Below, in pieces: positions 12,157-22,346 of a stretch of 64,000 nt of DNA. The notes under the pieces were generated by a model. The model was not told where the DNA came from. It was given only the letters and a program-made list of their open reading frames with translations, and searched no databases. Numbering within the stretch: position 1 is the first letter of the stretch; each line of letters begins with the position of its first letter. The position numbers were made by a program, and so were the translations under genes. Location of the stretch: the NCBI GenBank assembly GCA_013416795.1, contig RQSC01000027.1, forward strand, positions 845,553 through 909,552. Direction: 5' to 3'. The stretch comes from Prasinococcaceae sp. CCMP 1430 (lineage: Eukaryota > Prasinodermophyta > Palmophyllophyceae > Prasinococcales > Prasinococcaceae).

Positions 12157-13712
12157 CGGATCGCGCGCGTGTGCGCTCAGCTCTGGCTGGCGCGCGGCGA
12201 GCGTCCGCGCCGTATGGCGCACGCGCGCGCGCACGCCCGTCGACCGCTACCCCCTTCCTCCTCCCCTACTCTCCCCTCTCGACCTCCCCCACCCCCCACC
12301 GCCCCCCGCGCCGCCCGCCCCTCCACCCTCCCGCGCATGCGCGTGCGCGCCGCTGTCTGGCTGCGACGGCGGCCGGCCGCGCGCGCGCGCGACCCCGCGC
12401 GCGCGCGCTTGTTCGTTCGACCTCGCCTGCGTTTCGATATGACACAAACGCACGGGAGACACGCGAGAAGCAATGCAGAGGATGAACGTCCAAAATCGAA
12501 ATGGAATGGAATGGGAACGGGCCCGAATCGATCGACGCCATTTTTAATTGTTCGTACAATGAGTCGAACCGATCGATTGGTTCCGCGGAGGCCCCCCTTA
12601 AAAAAAAATAGTAAACGCGCGATCGCCTGCAATTTCAACCATTTTGCTGGCGGTGACAGTGACAAACGCAGTACTGTACCCTACAATGCTACCAATTGGG
12701 CTGTTGCAGTCCACACTGGCGAGCGAGGTCCTCGCTCTGGCTCTGGAGAGGCCTATTGATTGAATAGGACTACGTAGTACTAAACAGTTTTCAGTCTAGC
12801 ACTGCCGGTAGCGACCATTGAACTGTTCCTCCGGCCGGCTTTCAATCGTGCAATGCGCACGCGCCGCTTTGCCAGCGGTCTCTGGCGAGCGCGCGTTGGG
12901 CCGCGCCTTCCGAGGGACACGCGCGCGCGCGGAGCGCGGGCGCAAAGACAGAGCGACAGAGACGGAGACAGAGACAGAGACAGAGACAGAGACAGAGACA
13001 GAGACAGAGCTGCGGAGACGGAGACAGAGCGCTGTCTGCACATGGTATCGCATGGATGGCCCGCGCGACCGCGCGGCTGTTCGCCCCACTCTCCCCCTGC
13101 CCCCTCTCCCCGCAGCGCTGCTACGACGCCGCGCGGCGCCGATCGCGACGGGCGACGCAAAAAAAAAAAACGCGCAACGGAAATGCGCGCGCGCGCCCCT
13201 CCGCCCGCGAAATTCCGCCCTGGACGGTGTCGTTCGGCATTGCCCGCCGGCCGCGTCGCGTCCGGGGGCGAGTTTGCGCGCGCCGCGGCGTTTTTTTTTT
13301 TTCCATGGTTCTGTTCGGCCCCGCTCGCCCCGCGCTCGGCGGCGCTTCCCCGCGAGGGGTCCCACGAGGACTCCGACGAGGGGAGGAGTGTGTGTGTGGG
13401 CAGGGAGTAGGGGGTGCAGGCCCGGCAGGGGAGGGGGCGGCTGCTCCGTCGAGGCAGGGAGGGAGGGAGCCCGCGGCCGGCGGGGCGTCGAGCGTCTGGC
13501 CGTCGGGGGTCGGCGCGGCACACCCGTCCTTGCGCGCGCGCGCGCGCAGGCCGGCCGGGCGAGCAGCGGAGGGCTCTCGGAGCTCGGCGGGCCGACGGCG
13601 GCGGCGCCGCGTAGGGGCGGAGCAGGAGGATCGCGCCGCGAACAGCAGGCGAGCGCGGACGCGCGGCGCGGCGGCGCCGCCGGAGCGGCTCGGAGAAAGA
13701 AAGAGAGGCGCG
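12157..13712. other. Non-coding spacer between kinase and SYLF genes with simple repeats
   Basis: About 1.55 kb between two divergent start codons. Long open frames on both strands here are low-complexity and look like products of GC-rich sequence. The spacer holds CG-dinucleotide runs, two AT-richer islands (about 12420-12800), poly-A and poly-T tracts near 13159 and 13290, and a hexamer array described separately. It presumably contains both promoters; no clear TATA box was found. Confidence 0.5.
12949..13029 (+). repeat. GAGACA hexamer tandem repeat
   Basis: Direct reading shows a run of GAGACA or ACAGAG units, imperfect at the edges and perfect for about seven units in the middle (12966-13009). 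It would encode RDRDRD or TETETE dipeptides if translated, which explains the spurious open frames across it. Confidence 0.9.
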
Positions 13713-14957
13713 ATGGAGGCCATCAAGGGCATCTTCCACGGCGCGACGCCCGAGGAGCTGCGCGAGCGCTTCGCCAAGCACGTCGCGCAGGCCAAGGACA
13801 CGCTCCGGGTGCTCACGACGCCCGAGGGGGGCGCCGCCGAGGGCGACGCGCCCGCGGGCTACGCCGATGCGACCACGCCGATGAACGTCGTGGAGCTCTT
13901 CAACTGCCAGGCGCTGGTGTTCGTCTCCGCGTGGAAGGCGGGCGCCGTCGTCAGCGCCATGCACGGCCACGGCTTCGTCATCAAGCGCGTGCGCGGCGAA
14001 GGCCGCGGCTACGGCGGCCCGACCATGGCGCGCTGGTCAGCGCCGCTCCCCATCGAGCTCACGTCGGGCGCCATCGGCCTCACGCTCGGCGTGGGCAGCA
14101 TGGACTCGGTCCTCGTGCTCGACACCGAAAAGGCCGTCGACGCATTCAAGCACACCCAGGTGTCGCTCGGAAACGACTTCACAGGTGAGCCGCGCGGGCC
14201 ACGCGCGCGCGCGGTTCGTCCCTCGAGCCTTTAAGAGCCGTCCTGACGCTGCCGCCATCCCACCGACCCCGGCCGGCGCTGCATGCGCCTCGCAGTGCGC
14301 GTCGGCAAGGAAAAGCGCGTGCCCCTAGGCGGCGACGGCGGGGGGCACATCGACCTCGCCAAGTTCCGCGACATGGGAACCACCTGGGATAGCTTCTCGT
14401 ACACGATCGCCAAGGGTGCGCTCGTCGACATGTCCTTCTCCGGCGACGGCGTCAGCGTGTCGCACAAGCTCGTGGACGCCCTCTACGGGACGAGCGAAGA
14501 AGGGCCGCTGGTGGACGACAAGGGCCACATGAAGCCCGAGTCCATCCTGCAAGGCGAGGTGCCGCCTCCCGAATCGATGACGGAGCTGTACGATGCTCTC
14601 GAGCTCACCATGTCCAAATATTGGGAGTCCTACAAGGCCAAGAAGGCGCGCGACGCGGGCATTTCGAGCGGCGGCGGCACCGCCGCCGCGCAGGGCGGGC
14701 CCCAGGAGCCCCCTGCGGCCGACGCAGCAGAGGCGGACGAGGCGACTGCGGCGGCGGCCGCCCCCGCCGCGGCCGCCGCTTCCGGCGACGTGCCGCTCGA
14801 GGCCGTGCCACGGGATGCTGACGCCCCCGCTCCTGCTGCTGAGCCTGAGAGCGAGGCGGCGGCGCCGGCGGAAGCGTCGGGGTCAGCTGACGCCCCGCAG
14901 GCGCCGGCAGCACCGTCGGCGTCCGATGCGGCGCCGGCGGAGTGGGCGAAGTTCTGA
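13713..14957 (+). CDS. SYLF (Ysc84/SH3YL1-type) lipid-binding domain protein
   Basis: SYLF domains bind phosphoinositides and in yeast Ysc84 also actin; role here is inferred from the domain. Two exons: 13713-14184 and 14296-14957, with a 111-bp intron (donor GTGAGC, acceptor CTCGCAG) that keeps frame through FTVRVGKE. The start MEAIKGIFHG follows a G-rich leader. The SYLF core is seen in NCQALVFVSAWKAGAVVSA, GYGGPTMARWSAPLPIEL, GAIGLTLGVGSMDSVLVL and the later SFSYTIAKGALVDMSF with YGTS. After the domain comes a coil (ALELTMSKYWESYKAKKARD) and an Ala/Pro/Glu-rich tail of about 100 residues. The protein is about 377 residues. It lacks a visible SH3 or FYVE domain. Confidence 0.82.
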
Positions 14958-15335
14958 GGAAGGCGTGTCTCCAGCGCTACCGATCACGTCGTGTGTGAGT
15001 GAGCGTCGCACCAGCGAAGTATTAGACGAGTCGCGCGCGTTGGCTCGAGGCGGTCGCGCGGCGTCGGACGAACGGGGCGGGACGCGCGACCGACCGACCG
15101 GGTGCGGGGCGGGCAAGGCAAGAACACGCGTGTTGCCGATGGGCGCTTCGGTCATGCGCCCGAGGAGGGCCTGGCTGCCAGTGGCTATAGCGGAGCAGCT
15201 AACTTGAGCGCGTGCCGGTGGTAAAGAATGATGAAGGTGTTGACACAAACAAAAGTGTACATACAGAGCGCCGCTCCCAAAAAGCGGAGCGCACGCAAGG
15301 ACGGGGGGGAGACGACGCGGTCGCGAGGCGCGCGC

Positions 15336-17516
15336 CTACGCGAGGCCCGTCTTGGGCACCCTCGCCGCGATCTCCCTGATTTGTGAGACGACCCTCTCCT
15401 CGGGCTCGCGCCCTCCAGCTATGCGCACCACGTCAGCGATGACCTCGGCATTGGACATGATCCCCACGTGGTCGCCCGAGCGCGGCCCCGCGTGCAGGTG
15501 GCGCGATGAGATCACGAGGTCGTTCATGTGGCGGTACTCACGCACGACGGTCTTCACGCCGTGCGGATTGTGCTCGGGGCGCTTCCATCCCTCGATTGGC
15601 ATGAAGCCCAGACTGAGTAGAGGGACGGTCCCGTCGCCGTCGGCAAACACCACACCCTTGCCAGGCATGTGCCTGGCGATACGCCCAGGCACAGGGGCAG
15701 AGGCACCGGCAGGGCTACCAGCGCCCGCGGACGACGAGGCCGTGCGCGATGCCCCGCGGCCACCCTCGCCGGCGGCATCGCCTAGCCTCCCGCCGTCCGA
15801 GATCTCAGCTTCCTCAGACGAGGAGGAGGACCCGCCACGCGCTGCGCCATCGCCGCCCCCAGGGTCAGCGCCCTGCGCGCTTCCGCCGCCGCCGCCTGCT
15901 CCGCTCGCCTGCGCCGAGTACACGTAAGCGCGCTCGGTCGGCAATCCGACGCCGTAGAGCGCGTATATGGTGAGGTTCGGCGCGTTGGGCAGCGGATTCG
16001 TCAGCGGGTTGGTGAAGCCGAGGTCGTCCACCGCGCGGCGTGGCTCCTCCGCGCCACCCCCCTCGCGCGGGTGCCAGTCAGACATGAGCGCGTCGATCGC
16101 CTCTTCAGTTGTGAGGGCATCGACGTGCGCGTCCGCGCGCACGACGGTGATCAGCCGCCCGAGCGTCACGTTGTGTGGGACGCCCGAGTCATCGCGCGCC
16201 ACGATGTCGTCGGGCGCGTGGCTGGCGTCTCCCCACACCTTGTCGCCGCCGATGGGGAGCATGATGCGCGGCGAGTGCCACGAGCGGAAGACGGCTCGCC
16301 GAGCCAAGGGCTGCACCACGCGGTCGACCAGGACGCCCACAACCTCGCCCAGGGCGGCGGTATCCGACATCTCTCCGCTGAGGACGCTGGTCAATGCCTT
16401 CGGCAATCCAAGGCCGACACCCCCAATGCTCGCAAGCGCATGCACGTGCCGACTGACCCACTGTGGGCCGCCGCCGGCATCGGCCTCGACCCAGCGCATG
16501 AAGTGGCGAAACACAACCTCGCCGAACGAATGGGAGACCACCACAGCCTTTCGACCCGAGTGCGCCACCTGCGTCTCGATGTGCGCCCTCAGCTGCGAAA
16601 AGTAGCCGTCGCGTGCCTGCACGCTGCGCATTCCCAGCCGCCAGTCATAGCTCGCCACATGCACTGTCGACGGGTCGTAGCCCACCAGCGCTAGAGATTC
16701 GATGAGGGGCCCCCACACAGGGTAACCCTGCACAAAGTAGTCGACCGCTGCGAACGACGCCATCGCCCTCAGGCGCACGCCGTCTGGGTCGAGCCCCGTG
16801 GTGGCATTCAGGCTGACGTGCTGCATCCAGCACTCGGGGTTGGCCAGAAAGCTCTGCGCCATCTGCGAGCTGCCCCACATGCGCTGGCGGAAGTGCGCGC
16901 GCGCGCACGGCAGGCTCTCCCACACCTCGAGGCCCGTCGTGACAAAACCCGGTAGGATGACCACCGGGTGCCTCGCCTCCACACCCTCGCTGCGCGGCCC
17001 CTCGCCCGGCAGCGGCAAATCCTTGAACGCCTCGCGCAGACGCTCGATGTCGTCGGAGATGCGCTCGTTGAGGCTCTGCAGAGACACGTTGAGGTCTCCC
17101 AGCGACGGGAGCTCAACCTGTGGGAGCAGCCCCGCGTCGCCGACGCGCCTCAGCAGCAGGGCGGCGAGGACGGCCAGCAGCGCCACCAGCAGCGCGAGCG
17201 CGGCGTACTGCAGGTGCACCTGGCGGCGCAGCGTTTTGACGGCCGTGAGCGCGTGGCGCGCAGCACTCTCGCTGAGCATCAAGCCCGAGCCCGCGCGCGA
17301 CCGCGCACGCGCGCGCGCGCTGCGAGTTCGGGAGCTGCTGCCGCCAACACTCTCATCGCTGCCGTGGCAGCCCTCGCCGTCGCCTCCGACGTCCTGGCCG
17401 CCGCCCGTGTCGCTGCCGCCCGCGCAGCCGTCCTCGCCGCCCCCCTCGCTGTCGCCCTCTGCAACGGTCCGCATCGGCGGCCTGCTGCGCCGCCGCGAGA
17501 CGCCCGGCGGCCGCAT
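15336..17516 (-). CDS. Phospholipid:diacylglycerol acyltransferase / LCAT family
   Basis: Likely makes triacylglycerol by moving an acyl group from phospholipid to diacylglycerol, at the ER. I start at the ATG at 17516; another in-frame ATG is at 17474. One transmembrane segment (LQYAALALLVALLAVLAALLL) follows a low-complexity acidic N-terminus, as in yeast and plant PDATs. Family motifs: HPVVILPGFVTTGLEVWE, CWMQHVSLN, DPDGVRLRA, YDWRL, the nucleophile elbow SHSFGEVV (usual G-H-S replaced by S-H-S), the acid motif FADGDGTVPLLS, and the catalytic histidine in SGDHVGIMSN. A Gly/Ser/Ala-rich insert of about 70 residues lies before the acid motif. No intron is needed. Divergent from the unknown gene that starts near 17779. 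Confidence 0.88.
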   Translation of the reverse strand: MRPPGVSRRRSRPPMRTVAEGDSEGGGEDGCAGGSDTGGGQDVGGDGEGCHGSDESVGGSSSRTRSARARARSRAGSGLMLSESAARHALTAVKTLRRQVHLQYAALALLVALLAVLAALLLRRVGDAGLLPQVELPSLGDLNVSLQSLNERISDDIERLREAFKDLPLPGEGPRSEGVEARHPVVILPGFVTTGLEVWESLPCARAHFRQRMWGSSQMAQSFLANPECWMQHVSLNATTGLDPDGVRLRAMASFAAVDYFVQGYPVWGPLIESLALVGYDPSTVHVASYDWRLGMRSVQARDGYFSQLRAHIETQVAHSGRKAVVVSHSFGEVVFRHFMRWVEADAGGGPQWVSRHVHALASIGGVGLGLPKALTSVLSGEMSDTAALGEVVGVLVDRVVQPLARRAVFRSWHSPRIMLPIGGDKVWGDASHAPDDIVARDDSGVPHNVTLGRLITVVRADAHVDALTTEEAIDALMSDWHPREGGGAEEPRRAVDDLGFTNPLTNPLPNAPNLTIYALYGVGLPTERAYVYSAQASGAGGGGGSAQGADPGGGDGAARGGSSSSSEEAEISDGGRLGDAAGEGGRGASRTASSSAGAGSPAGASAPVPGRIARHMPGKGVVFADGDGTVPLLSLGFMPIEGWKRPEHNPHGVKTVVREYRHMNDLVISSRHLHAGPRSGDHVGIMSNAEVIADVVRIAGGREPEERVVSQIREIAARVPKTGLA

Positions 17517-17778
17517 CGCGCTGAGGCGCGCACGCAGCGCCCCGCCTCCCACCCGCCACCCCCTGCGCGGCGCGCACCGTGTGCCGCGCACCCGGGGGGG
17601 CCTCCGCACGGCACCGCAGCAGCGTGCGCTCGCCGCCGCGTCCTCGAATCCGAGCGCCTGTTCGAAAATGCCAACAGTGCGGCGCGCCCGCGGCGCGCCA
17701 CTGCGCGGGCGCGCCTGGCGCGCGCGCAGCGCATGGTGGTGGCGGAGGGCGTTGCCCCAGGCTGTGGCGCCGGCGAGC

Positions 17779-19194
17779 ATGCGGGAACGGCCAATGCGCA
17801 ACATCACCAAGCCGCAGAAGTTCAGCTTCGAGAGTACGAGCGTGCGTGCGCGCCTCCGACTCGGTCTCCGCCGCCGCCGCCGCTGACGCCAGCGCGCGTG
17901 CGTCCCCGCCTCCTATAGATGCTGGACTAGACGACGCGCGCAAGAACCAGCTGGCGCAGTTCAAGCTCGAGCGCACCGAGAATGGCCTAAACCGGCTTGT
18001 GGCCATCAAGGCCGCCATCGATGACCACACGACGAGGATGCAATTGAGAAAGGCCGCCGAGCGCTCCGCCGCAGCGGGCAGCCGCGCCGCGAGCGCACCA
18101 AACAGCAGACCCCCCTCGCAGCAGCACAAGCCCCCGCCGTCAACGGAGGGTGCCGACGGGCTCGGCGCAGCCGGCGCGAACGCTCTCAAAGAGCAGCGCC
18201 AGCTCTTGCATGAGGCCAGTGCGGGCATTGCCGACGCGGTGCGGGGTAGCGCCTGTGCCGCCATGCGCGACAGACCCGACTTCGCCCGTGGGGTCTTTCA
18301 CGGCCAGCCCAAGCGGGTGTCCGGGAAGGACCTCGCGGGCTTCGGAGTGTTGTCGGGAGAGCGAGGGCGTGCCATGGTCGGCGCCAGCGGCAGCGGCGAT
18401 GGTGCCACCGCGCCCGGCATGAGCGCGCAACTCGCCATAACGCTCTGCAGTCGCGGGGGCGAGGGCAACACATTCGACGAGGGCGACGCTATCTCCTACA
18501 TGCTTACGGAGGCGAACACTGCCCCGCCACCGCCCGTGCGCGCCGGGGGGGGCGCACGTGCTCACGCCAGTGGAGGAGGTCGTGCGCGACAGCGCCATAG
18601 TCGATTGGCACGACAAGATGCCCGCGCCCGAGCCGCTGTACGTCGCGAAGGGTGCGCCCATTCTCGTGAAGCTCACCGACTTGCAGGTGCGCCCGCGCAG
18701 CGGCGCTTTCGCACGCGCGCGTCGCGGCATGCGAGCACGCCTGAGGTGCAGAGCGCGTGCGCTGACGCGCGCCACGATGCGCACCACATCTCCACGCGGC
18801 GGCGTAGTTCGCCAGGTGCCAGAGGCACAGGGCCGAGGAAGTCGAAGCGTGCGAGCGGGTCGTCAGCTTCGACGACCTGTGCAAACTCCAGCGCGGTAGC
18901 GACGCCTTCACCGCATCGCTCTTCTTCCTGCGCGACAACGATGAGCGCGCAGCGCAGGAGGTCGATGCGGCCAAGTCGAGGCACGCGCCCAGGGACGACG
19001 CCGACCATGAGAACGGCGATCCACCGGCGGAGTCACCGGCGAAGCGGTCGCGCGGACCGCCCAGCGAGGAAGGGGGAGTTAAGTACGCGACCAGCCGCGC
19101 GGTGCAGGTGGACATCATGTGCATGCCCTGCGCTGCCGTCACGCCACTCTTCTACGCCGTGCAGCTCGAGCGCGTCACCGTCATGCTCGCATGA
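17779..19194 (+). CDS. Unrecognised protein, three exons, with a homopolymer frame break
   Basis: I do not recognise this gene. A consistent model starts at the ATG at 17779 or 17794 (MRNITKPQKFSFE), with an 85-bp intron (17834-17918, donor GTACGA, acceptor CTATAG), then exon 2 (NAGLDDARKNQLAQFKLER and on) to 18686, a 136-bp intron (18687-18822, donor GTGCGC), and exon 3 (RHRAEEVEACERVVSFDD) to a TGA at 19194. Within exon 2 the frame shifts at a run of eight Gs (18545-18552); seven Gs would restore one frame from YMLTEANTAPPPP into GAHVLTPVEEVVRDSAIVDW. The protein would be about 390 residues, soluble, with charged and low-complexity stretches and no known domain that I can see. Divergent from PDAT, with 262 bp between start codons. 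Confidence 0.5.
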
Positions 19195-19355
19195 GATCTT
19201 GCCGTAAATGTGAAATAAATGTTAAAGTACGAGATAGACTACATACAGACATGTACAAACAGAGACACTGGCTTTCGCACGACCCCGCGCGCCCGCCATC
19301 CCGAACACTGCCGCTCTCGCCGGGCCGCGCGCGCCTAGCCGCGTGCGCGGCCCCT

Positions 19356-19901
19356 TCAATTGCGGCTCGCCCCCTCGCCGCAGTCGCCGCTGCCGACTGT
19401 GCGCTCTTTCGCGCTGGCGCCTGGCACCGTCTCCGGGAGGAGCGTCCTCTGCAAGACGTCGAAGGTCGACAACGCGATCCCGAAGAGCGGCGCGACGGTC
19501 GCCACGCGCACCGTCAGGCCCCTGAAGAGGCCCGCCGGACCACGCTCGCGCAGGACGTCGCCCACGGCCGACCGAGCCGTCACGCCGCGTTCGGCGGCGC
19601 CGGCCTCCATGACCTTGGTCTTCAGCACGTCGAAGGGATGCGACAGCACCGTGGGCGCGATCGCCGCTCCTGTGGCCATGCAGACGAGCTTCCACGGCGG
19701 CAGCGACGCCACCTGAGTGCCGCAACGCTCGGCCTCCCCGCGCTTCAGAGCGGCGAACGAGCTGAAGAACATCGCGTTGAAGAGCACGTCCCTCGCACCC
19801 ATGAGCCCCACGCCACGGTAGAGCCCCTTCGGGCCCAGCTGCCGCGCGAGCGCGAGCGGCCCCTGCAGCACTGGCGCGGGCGCAGCCGCGGCCGCGGCCG
19901 C
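19356..19901 (-). CDS. Mitochondrial carrier (SLC25) family protein, 5' part lost in N gap
   Basis: C-terminal part of a solute carrier of the mitochondrial inner membrane; substrate unknown. The last carrier repeat shows the signature HPFDVLKTKVM (P-x-D-x-x-K) followed by GPAGLFRGLTVRVATVAPLFG, the usual G-x-x-x-h-x-R-G pattern. The preceding repeat gives LYRGVGLMGARDVLFNAMFF. The frame remains open leftward to the assembly gap at 19902, so about half of a typical 300-residue carrier is missing. The only initiation-like codon inside the visible part is GTG at 19871, which is unlikely to be the true start. Confidence 0.78.
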   Translation of the reverse strand, partial: AAAAAAAPAPVLQGPLALARQLGPKGLYRGVGLMGARDVLFNAMFFSSFAALKRGEAERCGTQVASLPPWKLVCMATGAAIAPTVLSHPFDVLKTKVMEAGAAERGVTARSAVGDVLRERGPAGLFRGLTVRVATVAPLFGIALSTFDVLQRTLLPETVPGASAKERTVGSGDCGEGASRN

Positions 19902-20253
19902 NNNNNNNNNNNNNNNNNNNNNNNNNNNNNNNNNNNNNNNNNNNNNNNNNNNNNNNNNNNNNNNNNNNNNNNNNNNNNNNNNNNNNNNNNNNNNNNNNNN
20001 NNNNNNNNNNNNNNNNNNNNNNNNNNNNNNNNNNNNNNNNNNNNNNNNNNNNNNNNNNNNNNNNNNNNNNNNNNNNNNNNNNNNNNNNNNNNNNNNNNNN
20101 NNNNNNNNNNNNNNNNNNNNNNNNNNNNNNNNNNNNNNNNNNNNNNNNNNNNNNNNNNNNNNNNNNNNNNNNNNNNNNNNNNNNNNNNNNNNNNNNNNNN
20201 NNNNNNNNNNNNNNNNNNNNNNNNNNNNNNNNNNNNNNNNNNNNNNNNNNNNN
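19902..20253. other. Assembly gap (352 Ns)
   Basis: A run of N that truncates the carrier gene. The flanks are (GCCGCG)n-like on the left and CG-dinucleotide rich on the right, which suggests that an extreme-GC stretch failed to assemble. Confidence 0.99.
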
Positions 20254-21092
20254 CCACCACCTCCCCCTCCGAGCCCCGCGCGCGCGCGCGTGCCGCGCGG
20301 GTGCGCCGGTCACCCCGCCCCGCCCCACCCCCGCTGCGCGCGCGTGCGCGCGCGCGCACAATTCGCGGCGCGCAGCGGCCCTCGCAACACAGCTCCGCCA
20401 AACAGCTAAACCCTCATCATTGGATCCCACGGACAGACACACAGACAGCCCCACACACACACACATCCGTCCGCGCGCATCCCATTCCACCATCGCCCCA
20501 TCGGATCAACCGGCCGGTCAGATCCATGCCGATGCGCTCGCGTCGCGCGCCCGAATCGAAGGGGGTTCATCGGCGGATACATCGATTGGTGGGGTGATGG
20601 GGGGGCTTCCGTCTCCATCGGAGCCAACGTGTGCGGGTGGTTTGGGATTGGGTTTGTTTTTTTTGGGTTGGGCGCAACTTCACTCAAATTGGCGGAGATC
20701 GAAATCGACCTGCCGTGCTCGTTGGTTGGCATGAAGTGACGGGTGGCGTCATCATTGGGGTCGAGCGGGCGACGGGTGCGCGCGGGTGCGCGCGCGCGAG
20801 ATCGAAATCGCCCGCGTGGCGCGCCGCCGCGCGGCCTGGTTCGGCTGGCGCCGCCTGGACGGCGCATGTGGATTTGAAATGTGGGAAACGTGGTTTTGAT
20901 GGTGTTTTGGATGCGGATTAAACACCGGTGCTCTGCGAGTGTCCGTGGATTGAAAAAGGCTCCTCGCGGTGCGCGACGCAGAGGCCCAGTGAGCACCGGC
21001 GCCCTCTGGACGGCGCTTATGCACGTGCGCGGCGGGCGGGCGCATGTATTTCGATTGGATATTCCGAAATATGGTATATCATTCTGCGGCTC
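20254..21092. other. Region without a recognisable gene
   Basis: About 840 bp. Composition swings from CG-dinucleotide runs (20275-20380) to patches with more A/T (20400-20740 and 20870-21090), including CACACA near 20451 and TTTGTTTTTTTTGGG near 20655. Open frames here are short and compositionally biased. It could hold the 5' end of the carrier gene and 3' sequence of the next locus. Confidence 0.4.
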
Positions 21093-21738
21093 TCATGTGG
21101 TGTCGTTGCGCGGGTACCCGTCCCACACCACCTCGTACACGTACAACCTCAAGCCGTCCGGCGGCGCTCCCGCGCCGCTGGCGCACACGCTGCGATGCTC
21201 GTCCCACGGCACCTTCCTGTCAGCACCACGACAGTCCCCCCGAAGACGCGGACGCTCGCCTCGCAGACTTGGAATTCTCCGATAGGCGCGCCCTTGCCGT
21301 CGGCGGACACGTATGCGACCACTTCGTGCTTCGGCGTGCCAGTGGGCACGTCTACGCCTGCAGGATCGCGCGCTCCCCGTCGGCAGCCTCGACATCGGCA
21401 GGCCCCTCGGCGTCCACGCCACCAACGTTAGGTCCGTCGTCGCCGCCGCCGCCGCCGTCGCCTCACCGCCGCTTCCCCCTCGCGCCTCGTTCCCCCTCGG
21501 CAGCCTCGACATCGGCGTCGCCGCCGTGGCCTCGCCGCCGCTTCCCCCTTGCGCCTCGCTCGTCTTCGGCAGCCTCGACATCGGCAGGCCCACGGGGGTG
21601 CACGCAACCAACGTCATCCGCGAACGCAGGCCACTCGGCGTCCACGCCACCAGCGTCAGGTCCGTCAACGTTGACTTGGACGGTGCGTCCGCCCGGGTAG
21701 TGAACACGGGCGAGTACCCTCTCGCCATGGCATCCGGG
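21093..21738 (-). CDS. Probable minus-strand coding locus with acidic repeats and broken frames
   Basis: Protein-like stretches appear in more than one minus-strand frame. After a splice-acceptor-like TTTGTAG at 21739-21745 comes VHYPGGRTVQVNVDGPDAGG, then acidic repeats of the type GPADVEAAxxERxARGKRR. A TGA near 21463 interrupts them, and the same frame resumes with GPADVEAADGERAILQA. A second frame then gives GTPKHEVVAYVSADGKGAPI and VFGGTVVVLTG, and a third gives KVPWDEHRSVCASG and RLYVYEVVWDGYPRNDTT before a stop. One or two single-base errors, small introns or pseudogene decay could explain this. I do not recognise a family. The antisense strand also reads as repeats (GSLDIGRPxGVHATNV), so the strand is not certain. 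Confidence 0.35.
21380..21660. repeat. Imperfect direct repeats in the broken-frame locus
   Basis: A block containing GGCAGCCTCGACATCGGC occurs three times (near 21391, 21500 and 21570), alternating with C-rich blocks CTCGCCGCCGCTTCCCCC and with GGCGTCCACGCCACCA units near 21410 and 21640. Unequal recombination or assembly collapse of such repeats could have produced the frame breaks seen here. Confidence 0.7.
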
Positions 21739-22072
21739 CTACAAATAAAATCCGCGTGTCCGTCGGGCGACCTTCGCTCGCGCACGCCCGCGCTCCGTCC
21801 CGACCGCGCGTTCTGATTTCGTCGCGATTCGCGACGCGTTTCCCGCCACGCATGCGGAGCAACACCGATGCGCCGATGCCGGAACGGATGGGTGCGCCGC
21901 ACCAATCCAACGCACACACTCCATCAATACTGCGAAGATTTGGATTTGGTTCGGTTTGATGTGCAAACGCATGCGGGCGGGGCGGTACGAGCGCTGGGTG
22001 CGGGCGGGAGAGCGGGAGCGCGCGCGCACGCGTGTCGGTGAGGGGAGGAGGGAGGAGGAGGGGAATGGAACG

Positions 22073-22345
22073 ATGGACCACGGCGCGATGATGGACCACG
22101 GCGACATGACGGAGCCGGGGACGATGGACCACGGCGCGACGATGGACCACGGCGACATGACGCACTCCGCGCAGGCGCCAAAGCCCGCTCCGATGGTGCA
22201 CGAGCAGCAGCACGGCGCCTCCGGAGCGGGCCACTCCTCCGCGGCGAGCACGGCGGAGCAGGCCGCGAGCGCGGATGCGGAAGAGCCGCCGTCCAACACG
22301 GGCCTGCCGTGCAACGCCGACAGCAACAACCGATTCTGGTTCGAC
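22073..22345 (+). CDS. Met/His-rich N-terminus of a truncated protein, possibly copper-related
   Basis: Starts at the ATG at 22073 and reads MDHGAMMDHGDMTEPG followed by a second copy, MDHGATMDHGDM, then a low-complexity stretch and CNADSNNRFWFD, where it is cut by a single N. Repeated M-D-H-G-x-M motifs are typical of the metal-binding ectodomains of CTR copper transporters and some copper proteins, so copper binding is a reasonable inference. No transmembrane segment is left to prove it. An upstream in-frame ATG lies at 21956, but the sequence between is low-complexity Arg/Glu. Confidence 0.4.
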
Positions 22346-22346
22346 N
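22346..22346. other. Single N, probable contig join
   Basis: One ambiguous base separates two unrelated coding fragments in different frames: the Met/His-rich N-terminus on the left and a coiled-coil protein without a start codon on the right. Confidence 0.6.

Noticed and set aside
12770-14188. Long overlapping frames on both strands across the GAGACA repeat
   Set aside because: Simple repeats lack stops in several frames; no conserved sequence until the SYLF gene starts at 13713.
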